Shown here piece after piece: positions 46,749 through 57,258 of a stretch of DNA of 64,000 nucleotides. Made by a program: the position numbers and the translations under genes. Numbering within the stretch: the stretch's first letter is position 1; every line of letters starts with the position of its first letter. Below the pieces are notes generated by a model that was not told the DNA's origin, did no database searches, and was given only the letters and a program-made list of their open reading frames with translations. The stretch is taken from NCBI GenBank assembly GCA_002305015.1, contig DBPW01000018.1:141124-205123 (forward strand), given 5' to 3'. Origin of the DNA: Bacteroidales bacterium UBA1410. Its GTDB lineage: Bacteria > Bacteroidota > Bacteroidia > Bacteroidales > Dysgonomonadaceae.

Positions 46749-49700
46749 TTATTCGTCTTCTTCTTTTGTTACGTCCTCTAAAATATGTGATGGTACAGAT
46801 GCATTCATTTTCTCGAAATCTTCTTTTGAGCCAACAATAATCTTTTCAAATTCTCGCTGACCTGTACCGGCAGGAATTCGGTGGCCACAAATGACGTTTT
46901 CTTTTAACCCTTCTAATGCATCTACCTTTCCGTTGATAGCCGCCTCGCTCAACACTTTAGTAGTTTCCTGGAAGGATGCTGCAGACATAAAACTGTAAGT
47001 TTGCAATGCAGCACGTGTGATCCCTTGTAAAACCTGATTTGCCGTTGCCGGAATGGCATCACGTGCTTTTACGGGTTTTAGGTCACGGCGTTTCAACGAA
47101 CTGTTTTCATCGCGAAGCTTGCGGGCAGTTACTATTTGTCCAGGCTCGAATATTTGTGAATCACCCGGGTCAACAATTACTTTTTTGCCCCATATGCGAT
47201 CGTTTTCTTCCATCAATTCGTTTTTATCGACCAGTTGCTTTTCCAAGAATCGTGTATCACCCGGGTCAACGATTTCAACTTTACGCATCATTTGACGAAC
47301 AATAACTTCGAAATGTTTATCATTAATTTTTACACCCTGCAAACGATAAACATCCTGAATTTCGTTTACGATGTATTCTTGAACGGCTGTAGGTCCCTTT
47401 ATAGCCAAAATGTCAGAAGGGGTAATTGCTCCATCCGATAATGGCATTCCGGCACGAACAAAATCGTTTTCCTGAACAAGAATCTGTTTGGAAAGAGGCA
47501 CAAGATATTTTTTTACTTCTCCCGTTTTGGATGTGACAAAAATTTCTTGATTTCCTCGTTTAACTTTTCCGAATGACACTTCGCCGTCGATTTCTGCAAC
47601 AATTGCAGGATTTGAAGGATTGCGTGCCTCAAAAAGTTCCGTTACGCGTGGTAATCCCCCTGTAATATCACCCGTTTTGCCTATAGCACGGGGTATCTTA
47701 GCTAAGATATCTCCGGCTTTGATTTCGTCATTTTCACTTTTAACGATATGAGCGCCTAACGGTAAGGTGTAGGTACGTAAAATGTCACCATTTTCGTTTA
47801 CAATGTATGCAGATGGAGCTTTTGTTTTATCTCGCGATTCAATGATCACTTTTTCTTTTAAGCCGGTTTGTTCATCCGATTCTACTTTATAAGTAATATT
47901 TTCGATAAAATTTTCGAAATGAATTCTTCCGCTAGCTTCAGAAATAATAACTGCATTGAACGGATCCCATTCGCAAATGAGGTCACCTTTTTGTACTTTG
48001 TCACCTTCACCATAATACAGCTTTGCTCCATAGGGTACATTGTGTGAGAGCAAGACAATTTTTGTGTTAGGATCCACAATACGCATCTCTACCAGGCGGC
48101 TTACCACTATTTTGTAAGGTTTGCCTTCAGCATTTGTTTCTTGTGGATCAACTACACGAAGTTCGTCAAACTCCAGTATTCCGTCGTATTTGGCAACAAT
48201 ATTACTTTCGGCTGCTATATTCGAAGCAATACCACCTACGTGGAAGGTTCGAAGCGTAAGCTGAGTTCCCGGCTCGCCGATAGATTGAGCAGCGATGACT
48301 CCAACAGCTTCACCTTTTTCTACCAAACGACTGCTGGCAAGGTTGCGTCCGTAACATTTTGAACAAACACCATGTCGTGCTTCGCACGTGAGAACAGAAC
48401 GGATTTCAACTTGTTCGATGGGCGATTCTTCAATTTTTTTTGCAATTTCTTCGGTAATTTCTTCTCCCGACCGTACCAGAATTTCTCCTGTAAAGGGGTG
48501 CTGTACATCGTGAACAGAAATGCGGCCTAATATTCTATCGTAGAGTGATGCTACGACTTCATCATTGTTTTTTAGTGCTGTAGCAACTAATCCGCGAAGT
48601 GTTCCGCAGTCTTCCTCTGTTACAATTACGTCTTGCGCAACATCAACCAATCGTCGGGTAAGATATCCGGCATCGGCTGTTTTCAATGCTGTGTCGGCAA
48701 GTCCTTTACGTGCTCCGTGAGTTGAAATAAAGTATTCCAGCACTGACAATCCTTCTTTAAAGTTCGCAAGGATGGGGTTTTCGATGATTTGGGCACTTTC
48801 TGCACCACTTTTTTGAGGTTTGGCCATCAAGCCACGCATACCCGATAATTGACGAATTTGTTCGCGTGAACCACGTGCCCCCGAGTCCAACATCATGTAT
48901 ACCGAATTAAATCCTTGATCATCTTCTGCCAGTTTTTTCATCAAGATGTTGGACAATTTCGAGTTGATATGGGTCCATGTATCGATAATCTGATTATATC
49001 GTTCGTTATAAGTAATGAATCCCATATTATAATTTTCCATAATCTGCTCAACTTCAGCATAACCTTCACGAATGAGCTCATCTTTTTCCGGTGGAATAAT
49101 GATGTCTTCCAGATTGAACGAAAGGCCACCCTTGAACGCCATTTTGTATCCGAGGTCTTTTATATCATCCAAATATTGAGCAGTACGAGCCATCCCGCAT
49201 TTTTTGATGACGAGACCAATAATATCACGAAGCGATTTTTTTGAAAGAAGCTCATTAATATAGCCTACCTCTTTTGGAATATATTCGTTTGTGATTACTC
49301 GTCCTACTGTCGTTTCGTGCATTTTGCGGATTGGATTGCCGTTTTCATCTATATCGTCAACAATCACTTTTACCAATGCGTGAATATCGACTTTCCCTTC
49401 ATTATAGGCTATAATAGCTTCCTCTTCGCCATAAAAGGTCATACCTTCACCTTTTGCTCCGGGACGGATCTTGGTAATGTAATATAATCCGAGAACCATA
49501 TCTTGAGAAGGAACAGTGATAGGTGCTCCGTTGGCAGGATTCAGGATATTATGTGACGATAGCATTAATAACTGTGCTTCCAATATGGCTTCGTTGCTTA
49601 ATGGAAGGTGAACGGCCATCTGGTCTCCATCGAAGTCGGCATTAAATGCCGTACATGCAAGAGGGTGAAGTTGAATGGCTTTTCCTTCGATAAGTTTAGG

Positions 49701-51047
49701 CTGAAATGCTTGAATACCTAAACGGTGCAACGTCGGAGCACGGTTTAGCAGTACCGGATGTCCCTTCATTACATATTCCAGGATATCGTAAACAACCGGT
49801 TCTTTGCGATCGACGATCTTTTTTGCTGATTTTACGGTTTTAACAATACCTCTTTCAATAAGTTTGCGAATAATGAATGGTTTATACAGTTCGGCTGCCA
49901 TATCTTTTGGCAAACCGCATTCGTGCATTTTTAATTCCGGGCCCACTACAATAACCGAGCGAGCCGAATAATCCACGCGTTTGCCAAGCAGATTTTGACG
50001 AAAACGCCCTTGTTTTCCTTTCAAACTATCTGAAAGCGATTTTAAGGGTCGATTGGATTCTGTTTTAATTGCACTTGATTTTCTTGAATTATCAAAAAGT
50101 GAATCAACAGCCTCTTGAAGCATGCGTTTCTCGTTTCTGAGAATTACTTCGGGTGCTTTAATATCGATAAGCCTTTTCAGGCGGTTGTTGCGAATAATCA
50201 CACGGCGATATAGATCGTTTAAATCTGATGTTGCAAAACGACCTCCATCAAGGGGCACCAGGGGACGAAGCTCCGGTGGAATGACGGGAATCACTTTCAT
50301 AATCATCCATTCAGGCTTATTGATGTGCTTAGAACTCCGAAATGCTTCCACTACCTGGAGTCTTTTCAATGCTTCATCTTTTCGTTGCTGGGATGTATCC
50401 GTACTGGCACGGTGACGCAGCTGATTGGCTAATTTGTCGAGATTCAATCTTTCTAAAAGGTCTAAAATTGCTTCCGCTCCCATTTTTGCAATGAACTTGT
50501 CGGGATCCGAATCTTCCAGTTGTTGATTCTCTTTTGGCAATGAATTCAGCAATTCCAGATATTCTTCTTCGGTTAGAAGATCGTTTTCTTCTACCTTATC
50601 TTTTAAAATACCTTGTTGAATAACCACATATCTTTCGTAGTAGATAATGGAATCGAGTTTTTTTGTTGAAATTCCCAGCAGATAACCTATTTTGTTGGGC
50701 AATGTTCTGAAATACCAGATATGAGCAACCGGCACTACCAATCTAATGTGTCCCGTACGCTCTCTGCGTACTTTTTTTTCGGTTACTTCAACGCCGCATC
50801 GGTCACAAACAATTCCTTTATAACGTATTCGTTTGTATTTCCCGCAATGACACTCGTAGTCTTTTACGGGGCCGAAAATACGTTCACAGAAAAGTCCGTC
50901 ACGTTCGGGTTTGTAAGTACGATAATTGATAGTTTCAGGTTTTAATACCTCACCATATGAATTTTCGAGAATTTCTTCAGGTGAAGCTAAACTGATAGTA
51001 ATTTTTGAAAAGTTACTCTTTATTTTATTGTCTTTTCTAAATGCCAT
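46749..51047 (-). CDS. rpoC: RNA polymerase beta' subunit
   Basis: 1432 residues, the size usual in Bacteroidetes. N-terminal zinc-binding cysteines are at 66, 68, 81 and 84. The catalytic Mg2+ loop NADFDGDQ is at 469-476. The second zinc site (CGTLRGL, then CEARHGVCSKCYGR) and the trigger-loop region with TQLTLRTFHVGG are present. It forms the active centre of RNA polymerase with RpoB. It lies 94 bases after rpoB, with an intercistronic hairpin between them, and is followed by a strong terminator. Confidence 0.99.
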   Translation of the reverse strand: MAFRKDNKIKSNFSKITISLASPEEILENSYGEVLKPETINYRTYKPERDGLFCERIFGPVKDYECHCGKYKRIRYKGIVCDRCGVEVTEKKVRRERTGHIRLVVPVAHIWYFRTLPNKIGYLLGISTKKLDSIIYYERYVVIQQGILKDKVEENDLLTEEEYLELLNSLPKENQQLEDSDPDKFIAKMGAEAILDLLERLNLDKLANQLRHRASTDTSQQRKDEALKRLQVVEAFRSSKHINKPEWMIMKVIPVIPPELRPLVPLDGGRFATSDLNDLYRRVIIRNNRLKRLIDIKAPEVILRNEKRMLQEAVDSLFDNSRKSSAIKTESNRPLKSLSDSLKGKQGRFRQNLLGKRVDYSARSVIVVGPELKMHECGLPKDMAAELYKPFIIRKLIERGIVKTVKSAKKIVDRKEPVVYDILEYVMKGHPVLLNRAPTLHRLGIQAFQPKLIEGKAIQLHPLACTAFNADFDGDQMAVHLPLSNEAILEAQLLMLSSHNILNPANGAPITVPSQDMVLGLYYITKIRPGAKGEGMTFYGEEEAIIAYNEGKVDIHALVKVIVDDIDENGNPIRKMHETTVGRVITNEYIPKEVGYINELLSKKSLRDIIGLVIKKCGMARTAQYLDDIKDLGYKMAFKGGLSFNLEDIIIPPEKDELIREGYAEVEQIMENYNMGFITYNERYNQIIDTWTHINSKLSNILMKKLAEDDQGFNSVYMMLDSGARGSREQIRQLSGMRGLMAKPQKSGAESAQIIENPILANFKEGLSVLEYFISTHGARKGLADTALKTADAGYLTRRLVDVAQDVIVTEEDCGTLRGLVATALKNNDEVVASLYDRILGRISVHDVQHPFTGEILVRSGEEITEEIAKKIEESPIEQVEIRSVLTCEARHGVCSKCYGRNLASSRLVEKGEAVGVIAAQSIGEPGTQLTLRTFHVGGIASNIAAESNIVAKYDGILEFDELRVVDPQETNAEGKPYKIVVSRLVEMRIVDPNTKIVLLSHNVPYGAKLYYGEGDKVQKGDLICEWDPFNAVIISEASGRIHFENFIENITYKVESDEQTGLKEKVIIESRDKTKAPSAYIVNENGDILRTYTLPLGAHIVKSENDEIKAGDILAKIPRAIGKTGDITGGLPRVTELFEARNPSNPAIVAEIDGEVSFGKVKRGNQEIFVTSKTGEVKKYLVPLSKQILVQENDFVRAGMPLSDGAITPSDILAIKGPTAVQEYIVNEIQDVYRLQGVKINDKHFEVIVRQMMRKVEIVDPGDTRFLEKQLVDKNELMEENDRIWGKKVIVDPGDSQIFEPGQIVTARKLRDENSSLKRRDLKPVKARDAIPATANQVLQGITRAALQTYSFMSAASFQETTKVLSEAAINGKVDALEGLKENVICGHRIPAGTGQREFEKIIVGSKEDFEKMNASVPSHILEDVTKEEDE

Positions 51048-51088
51048 ACATGTTTTGTCTATAAAGAGTTGTAAATATTTTTGAATTA

Positions 51089-51128
51089 AAAAACGGCCTG
51101 AATTAATAAATTCTTAATATCCGTTTTT
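51089..51128 (-). other. Intercistronic hairpin between rpoB and rpoC
   Basis: AAAAACGG (51089-51096) and CCGTTTTT (51121-51128) enclose a second small repeat, GAATTAATAAATTC. On the minus strand a T-run is part of the distal arm, so it could act as a weak attenuator or a processing site. Confidence 0.5.
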
Positions 51129-51141
51129 GTAGTTATGAGAA

Positions 51142-54100
51142 TTAATCGAGTGTGATGCTCAATCCCAATCCTCTAAGCTCATGGAGCAATACATTTAATG
51201 ATTCAGGGATTCCCGGTTGTGGCATAGGATCACCTTTTACGATGGCTTCATATGCTTTTGAGCGTCCCATAACATCATCGGATTTGATAGTCAGAATTTC
51301 CTGAAGAATATAAGCTGCTCCGAATGCTTCAAGAGCCCAAACTTCCATTTCTCCAAAACGTTGTCCACCAAATTGAGCTTTACCGCCTAACGGTTGTTGC
51401 GTAATGAGTGAATATGGGCCGATAGATCGGGCATGCATTTTATCTTCAACCATATGGCCGAGTTTCATCATGTAGATGATACCTACGGTTGCCGGCTGAT
51501 CAAATCGTTCTCCTGTTCCTCCATCATAAAGGTAGGTTTTCCCATAGCGAGGTAATTCTCCTTTCTCAGTCCACTCATCCAGGTTCTCGAGGGTAGCACC
51601 GTCAAAAATGGGAGTAGCAAAACGCATATTCAGTTTTTCTCCTGCCCATCCGAGAACAGTTTCAAAAATCTGCCCTAAATTCATACGTGATGGAACACCT
51701 AAGGGGTTTAAAACGATATCTACCGGCGTTCCGTCAGCAAGGAAAGGCATATCTTCTTGCCGTACTATCTTGGAAACAATGCCTTTGTTGCCATGTCGAC
51801 CGGCCAGTTTGTCTCCCACTTGAACTTTTCTTTTTTTAGCCACATAAACCTTAGCAATTTGCATGATTCCTGAGGGGAGTTCATCTCCAATTGTAAGATC
51901 AAAACGTTTGCGTTTGAGTTCAGCATCCAATTCCTTGTATTTGCGCAGGTAATTGATCACAGTAGTGCGGATCAATTCGTTTTTGTGGGGATCGTTTGTC
52001 CATTTGTTCAGTTGGACAGATTGATAATCGATTTCTTGCAATACCTTTGCTGTAAATTTTGCCCCTTTGGGAATTACCTCCAGGTTAGTATAATCTTTTA
52101 CACCTGCAGAGGTTTTACCTTCGGTGAGCGCAAGCAATTTTTCGATAAGGATCTTTTTTAAATCTTCCATTTTGGCTTCGTATTCTTCCTCTAGTTTAGG
52201 AAGCAATGCCTTGTTGGATAATTTACTTTTTCCTTTTTTAATTGCTCTTGAGAATAAGTTCGTATCAATCACAACCCCGCTGAGTGAAGGAGAGGCTTTC
52301 AACGAAGCATCTTTTACATCACCTGCTTTGTCTCCAAAGATAGCACGAAGGAGTTTTTCTTCGGGAGACGGATCCGATTCTCCTTTAGGAGTGATTTTTC
52401 CGATAAGGATGTCGCCGGGTTGAACGCGTGCTCCCACTCGGATTATTCCTCTTTCGTCTAAATCTTTGGTAGCATCTTCACTCACATTTGGAATATCGGA
52501 TGTCAGCTCTTCAAGTCCTCGTTTGGTCTCACGCACTTCCAATGAGAATTCTTCTACGTGTACCGAGGTAAAAATATCTTCGCTAACCACCCGTTCACTT
52601 AATACGATAGCATCTTCGAAGTTGTATCCCTTCCATGGCATAAATGCCACCTTCAGGTTTTTCCCCAAGGCCAACTCTCCTTTTTGAGATCCATATCCTT
52701 CGGTTAATATTTGGCCTTTTGTTACTTTATCTCCTTTTCTACAAAGAGGATGCAGATCGACCGTGGTGTTTTGGTTTGTTTTACGAAATTTGGGAATAGT
52801 ATATGTTTTTACGGAATCCTCAAAACTCGTAAATTCTTCTTCTTCCGTTCTGTTATATTTAATTTTGATGGTGGTTGCATCAACATAAATTACTTCCCCA
52901 TCGCCTTCAGCCATAAGTTGAGTACGGGAATCTTTAATAACCTGTTCTTCAATTCCTGTGCCTACTATCGGTGCTTCGGTGCGTATTAAGGGAACGGCTT
53001 GCCTCATCATGTTTGACCCCATCAATGCACGGTTCGCGTCGTCATGTTCAAGAAACGGAATTAGTGCTGCTGCAATTGATGCTATCTGCATAGGTGATAC
53101 ATCCATCATCTCTACCTGTTCGGGTGAAACAACCGGATAATCGGCATCTTTTCGCGATTTCACCCGAGGTAAGATAAATCTTCCTTCATCATCAAGTGGC
53201 GCATTACCTTGAGCGATCACTTTCCCTTCTTCTTCTTCGGCTGCCAGATAAATTATGTTCTCGTTTTTTATGTCTACTTTTCCGTCTTTTGCTTTCCTAT
53301 ATGGAGTTTCGATAAACCCAAGATCATTAATCTTTGCGTAAATGCACAATGAGGAAATAAGTCCGATATTCGGTCCTTCAGGAGTTTCGATAGGGCAAAG
53401 ACGTCCGTAGTGGGTATAGTGTACGTCACGCACTTCAAAACCTGCGCGTTCTCTTGACAGACCGCCGGGTCCCAATGCCGATAAACGGCGCTTATGTGTA
53501 ATTTCTGCCAATGGATTGGTCTGATCCATAAATTGGGACAAAGCATTCGTACCAAAGAAGGTATTAATAACCGATGAAATGGTTTTGGCATTGATGAGAT
53601 CAACGGGTGTAAATACTTCGTTGTCGCGTACATTCATCCTCTCACGGATAATTCGTGCCATTCGGTTCAGTCCCACACCAAATTGGTTGTATAACTGCTC
53701 TCCCACTGTACGTACACGTCTGTTGCTGAGATGATCGATATCATCTACAATGGCTTTGGAGTTAACCAATTCAATCAGATATTTTATAATTTCTATAATA
53801 TCTTCTTTGGTAAGAACACGAATTTTTTCGTCAATATTGAGGTTCAGTTTTTTGTTAATTCTGTAACGACCCACGTCGCCCAAATCGTATCTTTTTTCAG
53901 AGAAGAAAAGATTATTAATTACTTCTCTGGCACTGGCATCATCGGCAGGCTCAGCACTGCGAATTAATCGATAGATATGGCGTACGGCATCGATTTCGGA
54001 ATTGCTCGGATCTTTTTGCAATGTATTATAGATAATCGAGTAGTCCGACATGTTGGGTGTTTCTTTATGTAACAAAATGGATGAAACGCCCGATTCCAGA

Positions 54101-54954
54101 ATTTCCTCTATTTCTTCTTCCCCTAGAATGGTTTCCCGTTCAATAATGACCTCGTTTCTTTCTATAGAAGTTACCTCGCCTGTGTCTTCGTCTACAAAAT
54201 CTTCCATCCACGATTTTAGTACTCGTGCTGCTAGTTTACGACCCATCACCTTTTTCAGGTTGGTTTTGGTAACTTTTACTTCTTCTGCAAGATCAAAAAT
54301 CTCGAGGATGTCCTTGTCGCTTTCAAACCCGATAGCGCGTAACAGGGTAGTGACAGGCAATTTCTTTTTCCTATCAATGTAAGCATACATTACACTGTTG
54401 ATATCGGTTGCGAACTCAATCCATGATCCTTTAAACGGGATTATACGGGCAGAGTAGAGTTTTGTACCGTTTGCATGCACACTTTGACCGAAGAAAACAC
54501 CCGGCGACCGATGCAATTGTGAAACCACTACACGTTCGGCCCCATTAATCACAAAAGTACCCTTTTCAGTCATATAAGGAATGGTTCCTAGATACACATC
54601 TTGAATGACAGGGGCAAAATCTTCATGATCAGGATCGGTGCAATAGAGATACAATTTAGCTTTCAGAGGAACACTATAGGTAAGACCTCTTTCTATGCAC
54701 TCTTCGATTGAATAACGCGGAGGATCAATGTAGTAATCAAGGAATTCCAAGACAAAGTTGTTGCGAGTGTCTGTAATGGGGAAGTTTTCCATGAAAACTT
54801 TGTACAATCCTTCGTTTTTTCTTTTTTCGGGAGGTGCATCAAGTTGTAAAAAATCTTGAAACGATTTCAACTGAACTTCCAAAAAATCAGGGAAGTCGAG
54901 AGGATTTTTAATGGTTGAGAAATTTATTCGTTGGTTGGTGTTATTTGAAGACAT
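51142..54954 (-). CDS. rpoB: RNA polymerase beta subunit
   Basis: 1270 residues, normal for Bacteroidetes. The rifampicin-region segment FFGTNALSQFMDQTNPLAEI is intact, with THKRRLSALGPGGLSRERAG after it. The C-terminal GGKAQFGGQRFGEMEVWALE and the closing LRGLGLSI are family hallmarks. It lies downstream of rplL after two tandem hairpins. The standard wild-type residues of the rifampicin pocket (Gln, Asp, His, Arg, Ser in this segment) are seen, so no resistance substitution is obvious. Confidence 0.99.
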   Translation of the reverse strand: MSSNNTNQRINFSTIKNPLDFPDFLEVQLKSFQDFLQLDAPPEKRKNEGLYKVFMENFPITDTRNNFVLEFLDYYIDPPRYSIEECIERGLTYSVPLKAKLYLYCTDPDHEDFAPVIQDVYLGTIPYMTEKGTFVINGAERVVVSQLHRSPGVFFGQSVHANGTKLYSARIIPFKGSWIEFATDINSVMYAYIDRKKKLPVTTLLRAIGFESDKDILEIFDLAEEVKVTKTNLKKVMGRKLAARVLKSWMEDFVDEDTGEVTSIERNEVIIERETILGEEEIEEILESGVSSILLHKETPNMSDYSIIYNTLQKDPSNSEIDAVRHIYRLIRSAEPADDASAREVINNLFFSEKRYDLGDVGRYRINKKLNLNIDEKIRVLTKEDIIEIIKYLIELVNSKAIVDDIDHLSNRRVRTVGEQLYNQFGVGLNRMARIIRERMNVRDNEVFTPVDLINAKTISSVINTFFGTNALSQFMDQTNPLAEITHKRRLSALGPGGLSRERAGFEVRDVHYTHYGRLCPIETPEGPNIGLISSLCIYAKINDLGFIETPYRKAKDGKVDIKNENIIYLAAEEEEGKVIAQGNAPLDDEGRFILPRVKSRKDADYPVVSPEQVEMMDVSPMQIASIAAALIPFLEHDDANRALMGSNMMRQAVPLIRTEAPIVGTGIEEQVIKDSRTQLMAEGDGEVIYVDATTIKIKYNRTEEEEFTSFEDSVKTYTIPKFRKTNQNTTVDLHPLCRKGDKVTKGQILTEGYGSQKGELALGKNLKVAFMPWKGYNFEDAIVLSERVVSEDIFTSVHVEEFSLEVRETKRGLEELTSDIPNVSEDATKDLDERGIIRVGARVQPGDILIGKITPKGESDPSPEEKLLRAIFGDKAGDVKDASLKASPSLSGVVIDTNLFSRAIKKGKSKLSNKALLPKLEEEYEAKMEDLKKILIEKLLALTEGKTSAGVKDYTNLEVIPKGAKFTAKVLQEIDYQSVQLNKWTNDPHKNELIRTTVINYLRKYKELDAELKRKRFDLTIGDELPSGIMQIAKVYVAKKRKVQVGDKLAGRHGNKGIVSKIVRQEDMPFLADGTPVDIVLNPLGVPSRMNLGQIFETVLGWAGEKLNMRFATPIFDGATLENLDEWTEKGELPRYGKTYLYDGGTGERFDQPATVGIIYMMKLGHMVEDKMHARSIGPYSLITQQPLGGKAQFGGQRFGEMEVWALEAFGAAYILQEILTIKSDDVMGRSKAYEAIVKGDPMPQPGIPESLNVLLHELRGLGLSITLD

Positions 54955-54994
54955 GCGAATGTATTTTTTGAACTTAATATGTATTGAAACAAAA

Positions 54995-55047
54995 GGTTAA
55001 GAACCTTCTCCGGAAGATTCTTAACCAAATTAACCTAGTTTTAGGTT
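54995..55047 (-). other. Two tandem hairpins between rplL and rpoB (attenuator)
   Basis: Stem 1: AACCTA/TAGGTT (55032-55037, 55042-55047), seven bases after the rplL stop. Stem 2: GGTTAAGAA/TTCTTAACC (54995-55003, 55018-55026) with an inner CTTC/GAAG pair, followed on the minus strand by TTTTG. Position and form match the partial terminator that lowers rpoBC expression relative to the ribosomal proteins in other bacteria. Confidence 0.7.
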
Positions 55048-55053
55048 GCTTTG

Positions 55054-55434
55054 TTATTTAAGTTCAACTTCTGCTCCTGCCTCTTCAAGTTGTTTTTTCA
55101 ATGCTTCGGCTTCTTCTTTTGTTACTCCTTTTTTCAATTCGCTGGGAGCAGCGTCAACTAAATCTTTTGCTTCTTTCAATCCAAGACCGGTAAGTTCTTT
55201 GACTACTTTTATGACAGCTAATTTAGCTGCACCCGGACTTTTAAGGATTACATCGAAAGAATTTTTTTCCTCTGCAACAGCAGTTTCTGTTGCTGCAGCA
55301 GGAGCTCCTGCTACGGCAACGGCTGCAGCAGCGGGTTCAATACCATATTCAGTTTTTAAAATTTCAGCCAGTTCGTTAACTTCTTTTACTGTTAAGTTAA
55401 CTAATTGTTCAGCAAATGCTTTTAAGTCTGCCAT
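55054..55434 (-). CDS. rplL: 50S ribosomal protein L7/L12
   Basis: 126 residues. The N-terminal dimerisation domain (LKAFAEQLVNLTVKEVNELA) is followed by an Ala-rich hinge at about 34-52 and the C-terminal domain with KLAVIKVVKELTGLGLKEAK, which recruits translation GTPases such as EF-Tu and EF-G. It lies between rplJ and rpoB in the conserved order. Confidence 0.98.
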   Translation of the reverse strand: MADLKAFAEQLVNLTVKEVNELAEILKTEYGIEPAAAAVAVAGAPAAATETAVAEEKNSFDVILKSPGAAKLAVIKVVKELTGLGLKEAKDLVDAAPSELKKGVTKEEAEALKKQLEEAGAEVELK

Positions 55435-55485
55435 TTTTGTGTTATTTAATAGATTACTAATTCTGTTTTTTGTATAAGTTGAAAA

Positions 55486-55998
55486 TTATTTTTCGGAGAG
55501 CGTTTTTAAAATGCCATGAAGCGTATTTCCTCCGGATTGTAGTGCAGAAATAACATTTCTTGCAGGAGATTGCAACAGTGCAATAATTTCTCCAATAAGT
55601 TCTGTTTTACTCTTGATGGACACCAAATCTTTTAGATACTTATCACCGATAAAGAAGCTCTCTTGTACATAAGCACCTTTGAATGCAGGTATTTTTTCGC
55701 TTTTATATTTATCGATAAGTTTTGCAGGAGCATTAGGCACATTTGAAAACATGAGGGCCGTATTACCCTTGAGTAGAGGATACAGTTCCTCATAATTTCC
55801 GTCGAGCGATTCCAACGCTTTACGCAGCAAGGTATTTTTTACTACCATTAACTTGATATCCTGTTTATAGCACTCTCTTCTCAAATTATTGGTTTTAGCT
55901 GCATCTAATGTAGCTATGTCCGTTAAATAGAAGTTTTCGTATCCCTTAACAGTATCAGCTATTTTTTTGATTATCTCGTTTTTATCTTCCTTTTTCAT
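55486..55998 (-). CDS. rplJ: 50S ribosomal protein L10
   Basis: 170 residues. It anchors L7/L12 dimers to the ribosome stalk. Family features include DIATLDAAKTNNLRRECYK, then the VVKNTLLRKALE helix and the C-terminal stalk helix near residues 140-165 (SPARNVISALQSGG). It lies 18 bases after rplA and 51 before rplL. No recognisable L10 leader structure was found in the gap. Confidence 0.97.
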   Translation of the reverse strand: MKKEDKNEIIKKIADTVKGYENFYLTDIATLDAAKTNNLRRECYKQDIKLMVVKNTLLRKALESLDGNYEELYPLLKGNTALMFSNVPNAPAKLIDKYKSEKIPAFKGAYVQESFFIGDKYLKDLVSIKSKTELIGEIIALLQSPARNVISALQSGGNTLHGILKTLSEK

Positions 55999-56016
55999 AG
56001 ATAGTTTTTCCCTTTT

Positions 56017-56715
56017 TTAGTTTTCTTCTATCGATTTGGGATCTATTTTGAGACCCGGACTCATCGTAGTAGAAAGATAAATGCTCTTAATATATGTACC
56101 TTTTGCTGTAGACGGTTTCAATTTGATTAATGTCTGGATAAATTCCCGCGCATTATCAACAATTTGTTCAGGTGTAAACGATATTTTTCCTATAGATGCA
56201 TGGACAATACCATATTTATCTACCTTGAAATCAATCTTTCCTTGTTTTACTTCTTTTACAGCTTTGGCAACATCGTTGGTTACTGTTCCGCTTTTGGGAT
56301 TTGGCATTAATCCACGTGGTCCTAAGATACGTCCCAGTGAACCAATTTTACCCATTACAGAGGGCTGTGCGATAATAACGTCCACATCTGTCCATCCGTT
56401 CTTAATTTTCTCGATGTATTCGTCAAGTCCTACATAATCTGCTCCGGCTTCTTTTGCTTCGGCTTCAGCTTCCGGCGAGCACAAGACGAGAACCCTCACC
56501 TCTTTTCCTGTACCATGAGGAAGAGTAACGGTGCCACGTACCATTTGGTTAGCTTTGCGCGGATCTATTCCTAAACGTACATCAATATCGACAGATGCAT
56601 CAAATTTGGTAGTCGTTATTTCTTTCAATAAAGTAGCTGCTTCTTTCAGTGAATAAGTTTTCCCCGCTTCAATTTTACTCAAAGCTAACTTTCTATTTTT
56701 TGTCAGTTTTCCCAT
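56017..56715 (-). CDS. rplA: 50S ribosomal protein L1
   Basis: 232 residues from the ATG at 56715; a second ATG two codons upstream (56721) is equally possible. It contains the L1 signature region around GRILGPRGLMPNPKSGTVT and the KIDFKVDKYGIVHASIGK segment. It binds 23S rRNA at the L1 stalk and, in many bacteria, represses its own operon. It is 12-18 bases from rplK. Confidence 0.98.
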   Translation of the reverse strand: MGKLTKNRKLALSKIEAGKTYSLKEAATLLKEITTTKFDASVDIDVRLGIDPRKANQMVRGTVTLPHGTGKEVRVLVLCSPEAEAEAKEAGADYVGLDEYIEKIKNGWTDVDVIIAQPSVMGKIGSLGRILGPRGLMPNPKSGTVTNDVAKAVKEVKQGKIDFKVDKYGIVHASIGKISFTPEQIVDNAREFIQTLIKLKPSTAKGTYIKSIYLSTTMSPGLKIDPKSIEEN

Positions 56716-56733
56716 TTTCAATTGAAGTTTAGA

Positions 56734-57180
56734 TTATTTTATATCTTGAGGAAATTCCCCTGTTACCACGATACCCATGCTTCGTGCCGTTCCGGCAACC
56801 ATGCGCATTGCTGATCTAATAGTGAAGCAGTTCAAATCGGGCATTTTTTCTTCTGCAATCGTTTTTACCTGATCCCATGTGATTTCGCCGATTTTCTTTC
56901 GATTTGGTTCAGCCGAGCCACTTTTTGCTTTCAAAATTTCTAATAATTGAATGGCAACCGGTGGTGTTTTGACAACAAAATCAAAAGATTTATCCGTGTA
57001 GTAAGTAATTACAACGGGTAATATTTTACCTGCTTTATCCTGAGTTCTGGCATTGAATTGCTTGCAAAACTCCATAATATTAATCCCTTTTGAACCTAAA
57101 GCAGGTCCTACGGGAGGGGAGGGATTTGCTGCACCTCCTTTGATTTGCAATTTTATTTGTCCGGCAACTTCTTTAGCCAT
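56734..57180 (-). CDS. rplK: 50S ribosomal protein L11
   Basis: 148 residues. The N-terminal domain has the Pro-rich PSPPVGPALGSKGINIMEFC segment; the C-terminal rRNA-binding domain ends in AGTARSMGIVVTG. It forms the GTPase-associated centre with 23S rRNA. It is the first ribosomal gene after nusG, in conserved order. Confidence 0.98.
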   Translation of the reverse strand: MAKEVAGQIKLQIKGGAANPSPPVGPALGSKGINIMEFCKQFNARTQDKAGKILPVVITYYTDKSFDFVVKTPPVAIQLLEILKAKSGSAEPNRKKIGEITWDQVKTIAEEKMPDLNCFTIRSAMRMVAGTARSMGIVVTGEFPQDIK

Positions 57181-57258
57181 TTTTCTTTGATTTAAATTTA
57201 TTTACTTCTCACCAAAACATAGTCAAGAATTCAACAGATGTGCGTAACCAAATCTGAT

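Noticed and set aside
53274..53633. Open frame of 119 codons overlapping rpoB in another frame
   Set aside because: Same-strand shadow of rpoB; no independent start context or domain.
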